From UBA11612 sp964475755 (lineage in GTDB: Bacteria > Pseudomonadota > Alphaproteobacteria > Rhodospirillales > Rhodospirillaceae), in the NCBI GenBank assembly GCA_964475755.1, contig CAYYXR010000005.1, positions 1 to 64,000 of the forward strand: a DNA stretch of 64,000 nt. Direction: 5' to 3'. Shown piece by piece: positions 1 to 8,308 of the stretch. Made by a program: the position numbers and the translations under genes. Position 1 is the first letter of the stretch; each line of letters begins with the position of its first letter. The notes under the pieces were generated by a model. It was not told the DNA's origin. It ran no database searches and saw only the letters and a program-made list of their open reading frames with translations.

Positions 1-182
1 ACACGCTGGTCTCCATCGGCGTCCTCACAGAGGAGAAGGCCAATCAGATGGAAGCTGATGTGAAAAAACGGGTGGCAGAATCCATCGAATTCGCGCGCAA
101 TAGCCCTAAACCCGGACAGGATATGGGTCTTAGCAACGTATATGCTCAGGGCGCGGTCGCGCCGAGCCAACGCTACGCCTAG
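1..182 (+). CDS. 2-oxoacid dehydrogenase E1 alpha subunit, C-terminal fragment
   Basis: Open from the window edge in the frame whose codons start at base 3, ending with TAG at 180-182; 59 residues are visible. The tail contains the sequences EFARNSP and NVYAQGAV, and this charged helix followed by a VYA-type end is what I expect of the thiamine-diphosphate E1 alpha subunit of pyruvate, acetoin or branched-chain dehydrogenases. The next gene, 11 bases on, is the matching E1 beta subunit, which supports the call strongly. E1 alpha binds thiamine diphosphate and decarboxylates the 2-oxo acid; the cofactor motif would lie upstream of the window. Substrate cannot be told from this fragment. Confidence 0.75.
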   Translation, partial: TLVSIGVLTEEKANQMEADVKKRVAESIEFARNSPKPGQDMGLSNVYAQGAVAPSQRYA

Positions 183-193
183 AGGACGAAGCC

Positions 194-1168
194 ATGGCAC
201 CCAAACCTGGACAGTTTGCAGTCCTCGAGGGGGTCCAGCAGGAGATGCAACGTGACCCCCGGCTAAGCTTGTGGTGGGCAAGTCGCCCGACGGCGGTCAG
301 CCCCTTCGGCAAAGTCATCGATCTGCACCGGGAGTTTGGCCAGGATCGCGTAGCGCAATACACGCCCATCGATGAAGAATGGTTCGTCGGCGCGGCAGCG
401 GGCGCCGCCATGTCGGGCGTTCCATGCATCGCGCACCCCAGTTTCATGACCATGGCGAGAGCCTTTGATTTGGTCTTCAACCAGATCGGAAAGCTGCGTC
501 ACATGACCGGCGGCCAGGCGTCCATGCCCTTCGTGCTTTGGCAGGATGCGGCGGGCCGCACGCCGGGCATGGCTGGCCAGCACGCCGACGCCGGGCAGGA
601 AGCATTGTTTGCCGGTTTGCCGGGATTGAAAGTGGTGGTGCCGTCAAATCCTTACGACGCGAAGGGGTTGATGGTTTCCGCCATCCGCGATCCCGATCCG
701 GTGATCTTTTTCCACTACAGGGCCATTAACCGCGTGCGGACGGACGTGCCCGACGAGGCCTACGAGATCAAGATCGGTGAAGCGAACATTGTGCAGGAAG
801 GCACCGACATCACGTTCGTCGGTATCGGCCCGTCCGTGCCCGAGGTAACCAACGCCGCGAGCGAATTGAAATCCGCCGGTGTAAGCGCGGAGGTTATAGA
901 CATCCGTAGCCTTAAACCGTTGCCCGCTGCTCAGATTGCGGCCTCTGTGCGCAAGACCGGCAGGTTGCTTGTTGTTGATCACGGTCACGAAACGATGGGC
1001 TCGACCGCGGAGATTATCACGCGGGCAGCGATCGATGTCCCTGGCGCTCGTTTTGGGCGCCTGGCATTCCCCGATGCGCCGCCGCCGGGTAATCGCGAAA
1101 TGATCACCTGGATGACACCCGATGCTGCGCGTACGGTGGCTGCCGCCAAGAAATTAGTCGCAGCGTAA
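194..1168 (+). CDS. 2-oxoacid dehydrogenase E1 component, beta subunit
   Basis: 324 residues, the usual E1 beta length. The N-terminal pyrimidine-binding domain (about 1-180) includes GRTPGMAGQHADAGQEA and VVVPSNPYDAKGLM, the latter a hallmark of the family; the transketolase C-terminal domain (about 195-315) follows with EVIDIRSLKPLP. It forms the alpha2beta2 thiamine-diphosphate enzyme with the preceding gene and passes the acyl group to a lipoyl E2. No E2 or E3 gene follows, as the next gene is a TRAP binding protein, so those partners are upstream or elsewhere. ATG is preceded by AGAGGACGAAGCC, a usable ribosome site. Pyruvate, acetoin and branched-chain 2-oxo acids all remain possible. 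Confidence 0.85.
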   Translation: MAPKPGQFAVLEGVQQEMQRDPRLSLWWASRPTAVSPFGKVIDLHREFGQDRVAQYTPIDEEWFVGAAAGAAMSGVPCIAHPSFMTMARAFDLVFNQIGKLRHMTGGQASMPFVLWQDAAGRTPGMAGQHADAGQEALFAGLPGLKVVVPSNPYDAKGLMVSAIRDPDPVIFFHYRAINRVRTDVPDEAYEIKIGEANIVQEGTDITFVGIGPSVPEVTNAASELKSAGVSAEVIDIRSLKPLPAAQIAASVRKTGRLLVVDHGHETMGSTAEIITRAAIDVPGARFGRLAFPDAPPPGNREMITWMTPDAARTVAAAKKLVAA

Positions 1169-1256
1169 AGCGCGTGTGCGACTACAATATTGAAACACGG
1201 CGGACTTGCGTTTCGCCGTGTTTTCTATTCAAGTGACGTTAGTTGCAGCCAATACC

Positions 1257-2291
1257 ATGAAAAGCGTTGTACGCCTCATATCGGCTTTGCTCTTTTCCCC
1301 GGTGATTGCATTGCCTGCGGTCGCTGAGACAGTGACGCTGCGCGTTGCCGATTATTTGCCCGTCGGTCATTTTGTCGCTGAATTTGCCACGCAGGTTTGG
1401 ATGGATGAGGTGCGCGAGCGCACCGGTGGCAAAGTTTCTTTCGACTACTTCCCGGCCGAGCAGCTCGGTAAATCGAAGGACCTTTTATCCCTGACGCAAA
1501 GCGGGGTAACGGATGTTGGACTCGTCGCGCCGTCGCTCATCACCGACAAATTGCCCCTTGCTATTGTCGCCGAACACCCGCTGGAGTTCTCCACGTCTTG
1601 CGAAGGGACAGCGGCGTATTGGCCGCTGGCGAAAGAGGGTGGCTTGCTCGATAAGGCCGAATTTGAACCATTGGGCGTGCAGGCGTTGTTTGTGCTCGTA
1701 ACGTCGCCGTATCAGCTCTACATGACTGACGATCCTATCTCTGGCATCGAGGCGGTTCAGGGACGGAAAATTCGTATCACTGGTGGTGCGAAGGTTCTGA
1801 TTGCAAGGTCCATCGGCGCGGTGCCGGTGCAGATCGCATCGCCGGAGCTTATGGAAGCTCTGTCGCGCGGTACTGTGGACGGCATGATGCTCTCGCCGCC
1901 CAGCGTTGTGACCTACGGATTTGAGAATCACGTACGCTACGCCACGCGCACCGAAAATTTCGGCAATTTTGTCGTGACCTACATGATCAGCCGCGAAAAG
2001 CTGCGTGCGCTTCCGCCTGATATTCGCCAAGCGCTGTTGGACGCGGGTGAGGCGGTCACGTTTTCAAGCTGCGTGAAAACGGACCTCGATGCTGAGCGCA
2101 GCACGCGTCAAATCGGAGAAGCGGGTGTGGAATTTATGGACTTCTCACCCGATGCGCACCGGCAGGTCGTCAGCACATTTTCCGGTTTGAACAAACAGTG
2201 GGCGAAAGACTTGGACCAGCGCGGCAAACCGGGCACGGCAGTTCTAGAAGCATTTCAGGACTCCGTGCGCCGGGTCATGGAAGCCCGCTGA
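1257..2291 (+). CDS. TRAP transporter substrate-binding protein, DctP family
   Basis: 344 residues from ATG 1257. A TTG 51 bases upstream would also be open, but 1257 gives a clean signal peptide (MKSVVRLISALLFSP, cleavage after AVAE). The mature protein starts with VTLRVADYLPVGHF and has the DYFPAEQLGK and VQGRKIR segments typical of the DctP periplasmic ligand-binding fold. Such proteins deliver organic acids or related ligands to a DctQM membrane pair in sodium-driven TRAP systems. No DctQ or DctM gene is in this window. A close paralogue lies at 21115-22194. Ligand unknown; the linked E1 genes suggest a carboxylate, but that is inference. Confidence 0.82.
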   Translation: MKSVVRLISALLFSPVIALPAVAETVTLRVADYLPVGHFVAEFATQVWMDEVRERTGGKVSFDYFPAEQLGKSKDLLSLTQSGVTDVGLVAPSLITDKLPLAIVAEHPLEFSTSCEGTAAYWPLAKEGGLLDKAEFEPLGVQALFVLVTSPYQLYMTDDPISGIEAVQGRKIRITGGAKVLIARSIGAVPVQIASPELMEALSRGTVDGMMLSPPSVVTYGFENHVRYATRTENFGNFVVTYMISREKLRALPPDIRQALLDAGEAVTFSSCVKTDLDAERSTRQIGEAGVEFMDFSPDAHRQVVSTFSGLNKQWAKDLDQRGKPGTAVLEAFQDSVRRVMEAR

Positions 2292-2293
2292 TA

Positions 2294-3616
2294 TCAGCTC
2301 CAGGAATTCGTTTCCGCCAGAGTTTTTCGATAGTGCTTGAGGCCCAGCCAAGCGACCGTTGTTGAAAACGGGCATGTGATAAGCGCCGTGACGGCAATCG
2401 AGTAGCGTAGGGCCATGTCGTCGCCGAACACGAAGTCCGTGAAAAAAGCGACGAAGCTTGCGCCGAATCCCAGGCCGACCAGCGTATTCAAAAACAAAAA
2501 TATGGCCATCATGACCGCGCGCATCTGATTGGGTGTTATGACCTGCACGGCGGCCACCGAAACGCCGAAGAAGGCGTTGAGCAGAAAAACAGTCGGCGCA
2601 GCAGCGATCAGCGCAAGATGCGGCGTCGGCATGAGCGTGCCTACCGCCATGGGAATAAGTGCCATGGCAACAATCATCAACGAACGGGGGTTGGCGTCCT
2701 CGTATCCGCGTTTGCTCAAGAATTCTGAAAGTAGCGCGCCGCCAAATGCGCCGGCGGTCCCAAAGATTAAGTACACAGCGCCGAAATGCAGGCCCACTTC
2801 GCTGGCTTCCATTCCATAAGTGCGGATCATGAAGGTGGGATACCAATTGAGAAAGCCATAGCCGAGAATGCCGAGCACAGCGACGCTCGAGAAAATCGAG
2901 CCATAAATCCGCCAGCGGGCTTTCATGTAGGTCAGGACGTCCCGTGTGGAGACTTCGGCGGCGGTTCCTTCCGCCGATTTTATCAACCCTTGCCGTTTCG
3001 GCTCCCTGATGGACATGACCAGGAGGGTCATCAAAAGACCTGGCGCGGCGACGATCATGAACGCCAGCTGCCAGGGTTTCAGTTCGCCGGCCACGGGTAT
3101 GCTCACCGGGTCGGCATCCGAGATAAGCCCCAGCACCGTGCCGCCCAGGATGTAGGCAATGCCGCTGCCCAAGGTGATCCCCATGGTGAAGATGCTGTTG
3201 GCGCGGGCCAATCTGTTCGGCGGATAGGAGTCGCTTAAAATTGAATAGGCGGAGGGGGACAACGTCGCTTCGCCCACACCCACGCCCATGCGCGCGAGAA
3301 ACAAAATGCCGTAGGTGCGCGCAAGGCCGCAGGCCGCAGTCATAATGCTCCAGAAAAAGACGCCCACGGCGATAATGATTTTCCGGTTTTTTGTGTCCGC
3401 CAATCGTCCGATGGGAATGCCGAGAATGGCGTAGAACAGACCAAAGGCCAGTCCTTGCAGCAAGCTCATCTGAAAATCGGTGATATCCAGGTCGCGGCGG
3501 ATGGGTTCCACCAAAAGACTCAAAATCTGCCGGTCGATGAAGGAAAGAATGTACGCGGCGAGCAATACCCCAAGGGCGTAGTTGGCCACGGCTGGTCTTG
3601 GAAAATCCGGCTTCAT
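2294..3616 (-). CDS. Spinster-like MFS transporter
   Basis: 440 residues with about twelve hydrophobic segments. The N-terminal SFIDRQILSLLVEPIRRDL and the loop 2-3 motif GRLADTKNRK are major-facilitator signatures, in the form common to the spinster-like group found in aromatic and steroid catabolic clusters. I chose ATG 3616 because GGGGGGAG lies four bases upstream; a GTG at 3637 in the same frame has no such site. It is divergent from the catabolic operon that starts at 3885, so the two probably share the 268-base control region and this carrier may import that operon's substrate. Its 3' end converges with the TRAP binding protein, two bases away. Confidence 0.82.
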   Translation of the reverse strand: MKPDFPRPAVANYALGVLLAAYILSFIDRQILSLLVEPIRRDLDITDFQMSLLQGLAFGLFYAILGIPIGRLADTKNRKIIIAVGVFFWSIMTAACGLARTYGILFLARMGVGVGEATLSPSAYSILSDSYPPNRLARANSIFTMGITLGSGIAYILGGTVLGLISDADPVSIPVAGELKPWQLAFMIVAAPGLLMTLLVMSIREPKRQGLIKSAEGTAAEVSTRDVLTYMKARWRIYGSIFSSVAVLGILGYGFLNWYPTFMIRTYGMEASEVGLHFGAVYLIFGTAGAFGGALLSEFLSKRGYEDANPRSLMIVAMALIPMAVGTLMPTPHLALIAAAPTVFLLNAFFGVSVAAVQVITPNQMRAVMMAIFLFLNTLVGLGFGASFVAFFTDFVFGDDMALRYSIAVTALITCPFSTTVAWLGLKHYRKTLAETNSWS

Positions 3617-3884
3617 GAAACTCCCCCCAACGATCACGGCCGATGTTTTACCTTATTTGCGGCTAAGCGCCAGCCTGTTGTGATTAATCGCTATAATTTC
3701 TAACCCAATAATTTCCGCAAAGTTACATCAGGGGTGGAAAATACCTCCAATATGCGGGTAGAAATGCGCCCATTCGTTGCGCATATTCGCAGTATGACAT
3801 GCCAGTTGATATTGCCGGCTTGGCATGGGGCGCAATCCGAGCGCATACAAGGGTACAATCGCCGCAATCAAGAAGGGGGCGCAA
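3617..3884. promoter_or_regulatory. Divergent control region between MFS carrier and catabolic operon
   Basis: 268 bases between the diverging carrier and thiolase genes. It contains TATAAT at about 3693 and an 8-base inverted repeat, AATATGCG at 3749-3756 and CGCATATT at 3780-3787, with a 23-base spacer. I cannot assign -35 boxes reliably. The arrangement implies that promoters for both directions lie here and the repeat may bind a regulator, but no regulator gene adjoins it. Confidence 0.35.
3871..3879 (+). promoter_or_regulatory. Ribosome binding site that decides a TTG start
   Basis: AGAAGGGGG ends five bases before TTG 3885. The upstream in-frame ATG at 3825 has no comparable site and would add 20 residues that do not fit the thiolase family, whose proteins begin directly with the strand seen here as EAYIIDAVRTPIG. 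Confidence 0.6.
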
Positions 3885-5036
3885 TTGCCGGAAGCTTATA
3901 TCATTGATGCCGTGCGCACGCCGATCGGCCGCAAGAAGGGTTCGTTGGCTCAGGTGCACCCCGCCGATTTGGGCGCGCACAGCTTAAAGGCCCTTGTCGA
4001 GCGCACCGGGATTGATCCTGCCACCGTTGACGATGTCGTGTTCGGTGCTTTGGACGCGATTGGTCCGCTGGCCGGCGACATAGCGCGCACGTGTTGGGTT
4101 GTTGCCGGATTGCCTGAGCATGTGCCCGGCGTAACGGTGGATAGGCAATGCGGATCATCGCAGCAGGCCGTGCATTTTGCCGCGCAAGGTGTCATGAGCG
4201 GTACACAGGACTTGGTGATCGCCGGCGGCGTGCAGACCATGAATATGATTCCCATCACGGCGGCAATGGTTGCGGGCAAGCCTTATGGCTTTGACGATCC
4301 GTTCTCCGGCTCGCCGGGTTGGGTGGCGCGATACGGTAATCAAGAAGTCAGTCAGTTTCGTTCGGCCGAAATGATTGCCGAGAAATGGCAAATCACTCGC
4401 GAGAGCATGGAGGAGTTTGCCTACAACAGCCACTTGAAGGCCGCCAAGGCGATCGATGAGGGGCGTTTTGAATCTCAGATCGCAGCAATAAACGGTTTCG
4501 CCGTGGATGAAACTGTGCGCCGTGAAACGACGCTCGAAAAAATGGCGACGCTTCAGCCATTGGCGCCCAATGGACGGATCACCGCGGGCGTCGCCAGCCA
4601 GAACGCGGATGCCTCCGCTGCGATGCTGATTGCGTCCGAAAGCGCAGTAAAAACGTATAATCTCAAACCTCGCGCCCGTGTCCATTTCATGACCGTGCGC
4701 GCCGACGATCCCGTGTGGATGTTGACGGCGCCAATCCCGGCAACGCGTCACGCTTTCGAAAAGTCCGGCATGAAGCCCGATGACATTGACCTATACGAAT
4801 GCAACGAGGCATTCGCATCCGTGCCGATGGCGTGGATGAAGGATCTCGGAATTGATCCCGCAAAGGTCAACGTCAACGGCGGAGCGATAGCTCTGGGCCA
4901 TCCGCTGGGGGCAACCGGCGCGCGGCTGATGACGACGCTGCTTAATGAACTCGAGCGCACCGGCGGCCGCTACGGTCTGCAAACCATGTGTGAAGGCGGC
5001 GGGCAAGCCAACGTCACCATTATTGAACGTCTGTAA
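3885..5036 (+). CDS. Thiolase (acetyl-CoA acyltransferase), FadA6-like
   Basis: 383 residues from TTG 3885. Thiolase signatures are complete: acylated cysteine Cys89 in VDRQCGSSQQ, the GHPLGATGAR motif with His339, and the second cysteine Cys369 in QTMCEGGG. The enzyme cleaves 3-oxoacyl-CoA with free CoA to release acetyl-CoA or a shorter acyl-CoA. The N-terminal EAYIIDAVRTPIGRKKGSLA and C-terminal QANVTIIERL segments resemble, from memory, the FadA6 group acting in late steroid-ring degradation. It heads a run of eight closely spaced genes of beta-oxidation type. Ordinary fatty-acid thiolase is the alternative; thiolase itself is secure, the subgroup only moderately so. Confidence 0.9.
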   Translation: MPEAYIIDAVRTPIGRKKGSLAQVHPADLGAHSLKALVERTGIDPATVDDVVFGALDAIGPLAGDIARTCWVVAGLPEHVPGVTVDRQCGSSQQAVHFAAQGVMSGTQDLVIAGGVQTMNMIPITAAMVAGKPYGFDDPFSGSPGWVARYGNQEVSQFRSAEMIAEKWQITRESMEEFAYNSHLKAAKAIDEGRFESQIAAINGFAVDETVRRETTLEKMATLQPLAPNGRITAGVASQNADASAAMLIASESAVKTYNLKPRARVHFMTVRADDPVWMLTAPIPATRHAFEKSGMKPDDIDLYECNEAFASVPMAWMKDLGIDPAKVNVNGGAIALGHPLGATGARLMTTLLNELERTGGRYGLQTMCEGGGQANVTIIERL

Positions 5037-5066
5037 GTTATCGGTTGGGGAGGCCCCTAAGTAACC

Positions 5067-5945
5067 ATGAGCAAGGTATGTGAAAACCGCGTCGTTATTG
5101 TAACGGGCGCAGGCGGCGGATTGGGGCGTGCGTATGCATTGTCCTTGGCGGCGGAAGGGGCGAGCGTCATCGTCAATGACATTAACGGCGAAGCCGCGAA
5201 CAAAGTCGTCGAAGACATCAAGGCCGCGGGCGGCAACGCGATTGCCGATGCCCATGACATCACCGATTGGACCGAAGCCGGCAAAATCGTCAAAGCATCC
5301 ATTGATACGTTCGGAGATATTCATGGCGTGGTGAACAATGCCGGGATCGTCCGCGACCGAATGTTCACCAGCATGAGCGAACAGGAATGGGATGATGTTA
5401 TTCGCGTGCATCTCAAGGGGCATTTCTGCACCGCCAATCACGCGGCGCGCTATTGGCGCGAACAGTCCAAAGCCGGGAAAGATGTCTTGGGCCGCATCAT
5501 CAACACGTCCTCTGCGGCAGGCCTTCAGGGCTCCATTGCGCAGACAAACTATTCCGCCGCAAAAGGCGGCATTGCCATGATGACGATTGTTCAGGCCGCT
5601 GAAATGGGACGCTACGGAGTCACGGTGAACACGCTGGCGCCGCAAGCGCGTACGGGAATGACCGAAACGCTTTTTGCCGACCTCATGAAAAAACCCGAAG
5701 ACGGCTTTGATGTTTTCGATCCCTTCAACGTCGCGCCTTTAGTGGTCTGGCTTTGTAGCGCCCATTCGGGCGATGTGACGGGCCGATGCTTTGAAATTTT
5801 CGGCGGCAAGCTTTCTGTCGCTGATGGTTGGCGCACGGGGCCCGAAGTTGACAAAGGCACGCGCTGGGAAGCATCGGAAATCGGCGATGCCGTGCGCGGC
5901 GTGATCAAACAAGCCGTACCGCCGCAAAAAATCTACGGCACATAG
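5067..5945 (+). CDS. SDR-family 3-hydroxyacyl-CoA dehydrogenase-like protein
   Basis: 292 residues, longer than most SDRs. The nucleotide motif TGAGGGLG is at 13-20, NNAG at 90-93, catalytic Ser at 148/149, Tyr162 and Lys166 (YSAAK). The 40-residue C-terminal extension after the Rossmann fold (GRCFEIFGGKLSVADGW onward) recalls the 3-hydroxyacyl-CoA dehydrogenase domain of peroxisomal multifunctional enzyme type 2 and its mycobacterial homologues in the steroid regulon. It would oxidise a 3-hydroxyacyl-CoA with NAD to the thiolase substrate. It follows the thiolase by 30 bases with GGGGAGG upstream of ATG, consistent with one transcript. Confidence 0.82.
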   Translation: MSKVCENRVVIVTGAGGGLGRAYALSLAAEGASVIVNDINGEAANKVVEDIKAAGGNAIADAHDITDWTEAGKIVKASIDTFGDIHGVVNNAGIVRDRMFTSMSEQEWDDVIRVHLKGHFCTANHAARYWREQSKAGKDVLGRIINTSSAAGLQGSIAQTNYSAAKGGIAMMTIVQAAEMGRYGVTVNTLAPQARTGMTETLFADLMKKPEDGFDVFDPFNVAPLVVWLCSAHSGDVTGRCFEIFGGKLSVADGWRTGPEVDKGTRWEASEIGDAVRGVIKQAVPPQKIYGT

Positions 5946-5955
5946 GATACCGCTC

Positions 5956-7101
5956 ATGCGGTTTGCCTTCACCGATGAGCAGAACATGATCCGCGATACG
6001 GCGCGCGCCTTTCTGGCTGAGCGCGCGGCGTCGGGCGGGCGCGCGAAAGGCATCGCGGAGCCTAATGGGTTTGACCCGGCGCTATGGCGGGCAATGACAG
6101 CAGAAATGGGCTGGGCCGGATTGATTGTTCCGGAAGCCCACGGCGGCCTGGGTCTTGGCATGGTCGAGTTGGCCGTGCTGATGGAAGAGCTTGGTGCGGC
6201 TTTACTGCCGTCTCCATTCGAAAGCACAGTGTGTCTTGCTGCGCAATTACTGTTGCTCAGCGGTGATGAAAAAGCGCAGGCTCAATATCTGCCGCGCATC
6301 GCGGCGGGGGAGATTACGGCCACTGTTGCAGTGCCCGAGCCCAGCGGAGAATGGGCGCCGGAATTCATCAAGTCGCAATACATAGTCGAAAACGGAAAGT
6401 TCCGACTTACGGCCCTCAAGCAATATGTGCCGTTCGGCGACAGTGCGGATGTTGTCATAGTCGTTGCGCGTTCAAAAGGATCAACGGGGACGGACGGTAT
6501 CAGTCTCTTCGCGGTCCCCGGCGATGCATCGGGACTTGAGCGCCGCATGTTGGTCACCATGGACCAGACCCGCAGACAGGCGGCCGTAACGTGCGAGAAC
6601 CTTGAACTGCCTGTCTCGGCCATGATCGGTGAAGAAGGTGGCGGATTTGATGTGCTTGCCGAGGTATATCGGCGTGCGGGAGTGGCTCTTGCCGCGTTCC
6701 AGGTCGGCGCGGCGCAGCGCTGCCTGGATATGACCGTGGACTATACAAAGGAACGTGTTCAGTTCGGGCGTCCTGTCGGCAGTTTCCAGGCGGTGAAACA
6801 CAAAGCCGCCGACATGATGATCGCCGTCGAATCAGCACGCTCCATGACCTATTACGCGGCGGCATTGGCGGATTCCAATTCAAGCGAATTCAATGAGTCT
6901 GCCGCCGCGGCGCAGGTCGTCAGTTCCGAAACCTATTTCAAAGTCGCGGGCGACGCCATCCAGCTGCATGGTGGGATCGGATTCACGTGGGAATACGATC
7001 TCCATCACTACTTCAAGAACGCGCGTGCGACCGAGGCGGTGCTTGGCATTCCAGACGCACACCGCGACACCATCGCCGATCATTTACAGTTGGGCCGGTG
7101 A
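5956..7101 (+). CDS. Acyl-CoA dehydrogenase-like subunit without catalytic glutamate
   Basis: 381 residues with the three acyl-CoA dehydrogenase domains: helical N-domain (about 1-115), beta middle domain (about 116-220) and C-terminal helical bundle containing RVQFGRPVGSFQAVKHK and HGGIGFTWEYDLHHYFK. The usual base is missing in both known places: the helix G position reads YRRAG with no Glu, and the position after the conserved aromatic-rich loop reads ATEAVLG where MCAD-type enzymes have the YEGT glutamate. The gene lies directly before a second acyl-CoA dehydrogenase gene that keeps a glutamate. This matches alpha2beta2 enzymes such as the ChsE pairs, where one subunit supplies the base and the other helps bind FAD and substrate. 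Confidence 0.85.
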   Translation: MRFAFTDEQNMIRDTARAFLAERAASGGRAKGIAEPNGFDPALWRAMTAEMGWAGLIVPEAHGGLGLGMVELAVLMEELGAALLPSPFESTVCLAAQLLLLSGDEKAQAQYLPRIAAGEITATVAVPEPSGEWAPEFIKSQYIVENGKFRLTALKQYVPFGDSADVVIVVARSKGSTGTDGISLFAVPGDASGLERRMLVTMDQTRRQAAVTCENLELPVSAMIGEEGGGFDVLAEVYRRAGVALAAFQVGAAQRCLDMTVDYTKERVQFGRPVGSFQAVKHKAADMMIAVESARSMTYYAAALADSNSSEFNESAAAAQVVSSETYFKVAGDAIQLHGGIGFTWEYDLHHYFKNARATEAVLGIPDAHRDTIADHLQLGR

Positions 7102-7108
7102 GGGCGCG

Positions 7109-8290
7109 ATGGATCTGAACTTCAGCAAAGAAGACGAAAAGTTCCGCGCCGAGATCGCGACGTGGATGAAAGACAATCTCACCGGAAAGTTCGCGCCATT
7201 GATTGGCCGAGGCGGACCGGGCGATGAGCACAGCTTTCATGTGTTGCGCCATGAATGGGAAAAGCACATGGCCAAGTCCGGATGGACATGTGTCGGCTGG
7301 TCGAAGGAACATGGCGGGCGCGGCCTTCCCATCGAACAACAGGTGATCTTTTTTGAAGAATATGCACGGGCCGGCGGGCCGGGCCGGGTTGGGCACATCG
7401 GTGAAGGTTTGGCCGGGCCGACGATTGCCGCCTTCGGTACCGATGCGCAGAAGAAAAAATTCCTGCCGCCCATCGCCGCAGGTGAGGAACTTTGGTGCCA
7501 GGGCTACTCGGAGCCAAATGCCGGGTCGGATCTCGCTAACGTGCGCACCAAAGCCCGGCTTGAAAACGGCGAATGGATCATTGAAGGCCAGAAAACATGG
7601 ACGTCGCTCGCGACCGTGGCGGACTGGTGCTTTGTCTTATGTCGGACGGAAGAAGGCTCGAAACTTCATCACTGCCTGTCGTATTTGCTCGTACCCATGA
7701 AGCAACCGGGTATCACGGTGCGGCCCATTGTTCAAATGACCGGCACGTCCGAATTCAACGAGGTCTTCTTCGATGGTGCGCGGACGTCCGCAGAGAACAT
7801 CGTCGGCGCGCCCGGCGAGGGGTGGAGGGTGGCCATGGGTACGCTCACCTTTGAGCGCGGCATTTCAACTCTCGGCCAGCAGATGAATTTCCGCAATGAA
7901 CTCGATGCCATTATGGACATCGCTCGCCAGAACGGGAGAGACCGTGATCCCATGATACGCCGCCGCTTGGTCGATGCCTGGATCGGGCTCAAGGTCATGC
8001 GCGCCAATGCGCTGCGAATGTTGAGCAATCCAAACGCGGCGGAACTCCCGCGCGAGGCCTACATCTACAAAATTTCCTGGGCAACCTGGCACCGCGACCT
8101 TGGCAAGTTGGCCATGGATGTGCTCGGACCGGACGCGGAAATCGGCGAGGACGCGCCCTATGATTTGACGGCCTTGCAACGGTTGTTCCTGTTTGTCCGG
8201 GCAGACACCATTTACGCTGGGACCAATCAAATCCAACGTAATATCATCGCCGAACGGGCTCTTGGCATGCCCAAGGAACCGCGCGGCTAG
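7109..8290 (+). CDS. Acyl-CoA dehydrogenase, probable catalytic partner subunit
   Basis: 393 residues from ATG 7109, seven bases after the previous stop; the longer reading from 6893 overlaps the upstream gene and adds a non-family arginine-rich peptide. The FAD-binding segment SEPNAGSDL (135-142) and C-terminal YAGTNQIQRNIIAERALGMP are family hallmarks. Glu249 in LTFERG aligns with the helix G catalytic base of isovaleryl-CoA dehydrogenase and long-chain enzymes, while the MCAD-type base is replaced (YAGT instead of YEGT). With the adjacent Glu-less subunit it probably forms a heteromeric desaturase for a bulky CoA ester. FAD reoxidation would need electron-transfer flavoprotein, not encoded here. 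Confidence 0.88.
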   Translation: MDLNFSKEDEKFRAEIATWMKDNLTGKFAPLIGRGGPGDEHSFHVLRHEWEKHMAKSGWTCVGWSKEHGGRGLPIEQQVIFFEEYARAGGPGRVGHIGEGLAGPTIAAFGTDAQKKKFLPPIAAGEELWCQGYSEPNAGSDLANVRTKARLENGEWIIEGQKTWTSLATVADWCFVLCRTEEGSKLHHCLSYLLVPMKQPGITVRPIVQMTGTSEFNEVFFDGARTSAENIVGAPGEGWRVAMGTLTFERGISTLGQQMNFRNELDAIMDIARQNGRDRDPMIRRRLVDAWIGLKVMRANALRMLSNPNAAELPREAYIYKISWATWHRDLGKLAMDVLGPDAEIGEDAPYDLTALQRLFLFVRADTIYAGTNQIQRNIIAERALGMPKEPRG

Positions 8291-8308
8291 AACAAGGGAT
8301 ATCTCTAA

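Noticed and set aside
6893..7108. 72-residue extension of the second acyl-CoA dehydrogenase
   Set aside because: It lies inside the preceding gene in another frame and is arginine- and serine-rich without family similarity.
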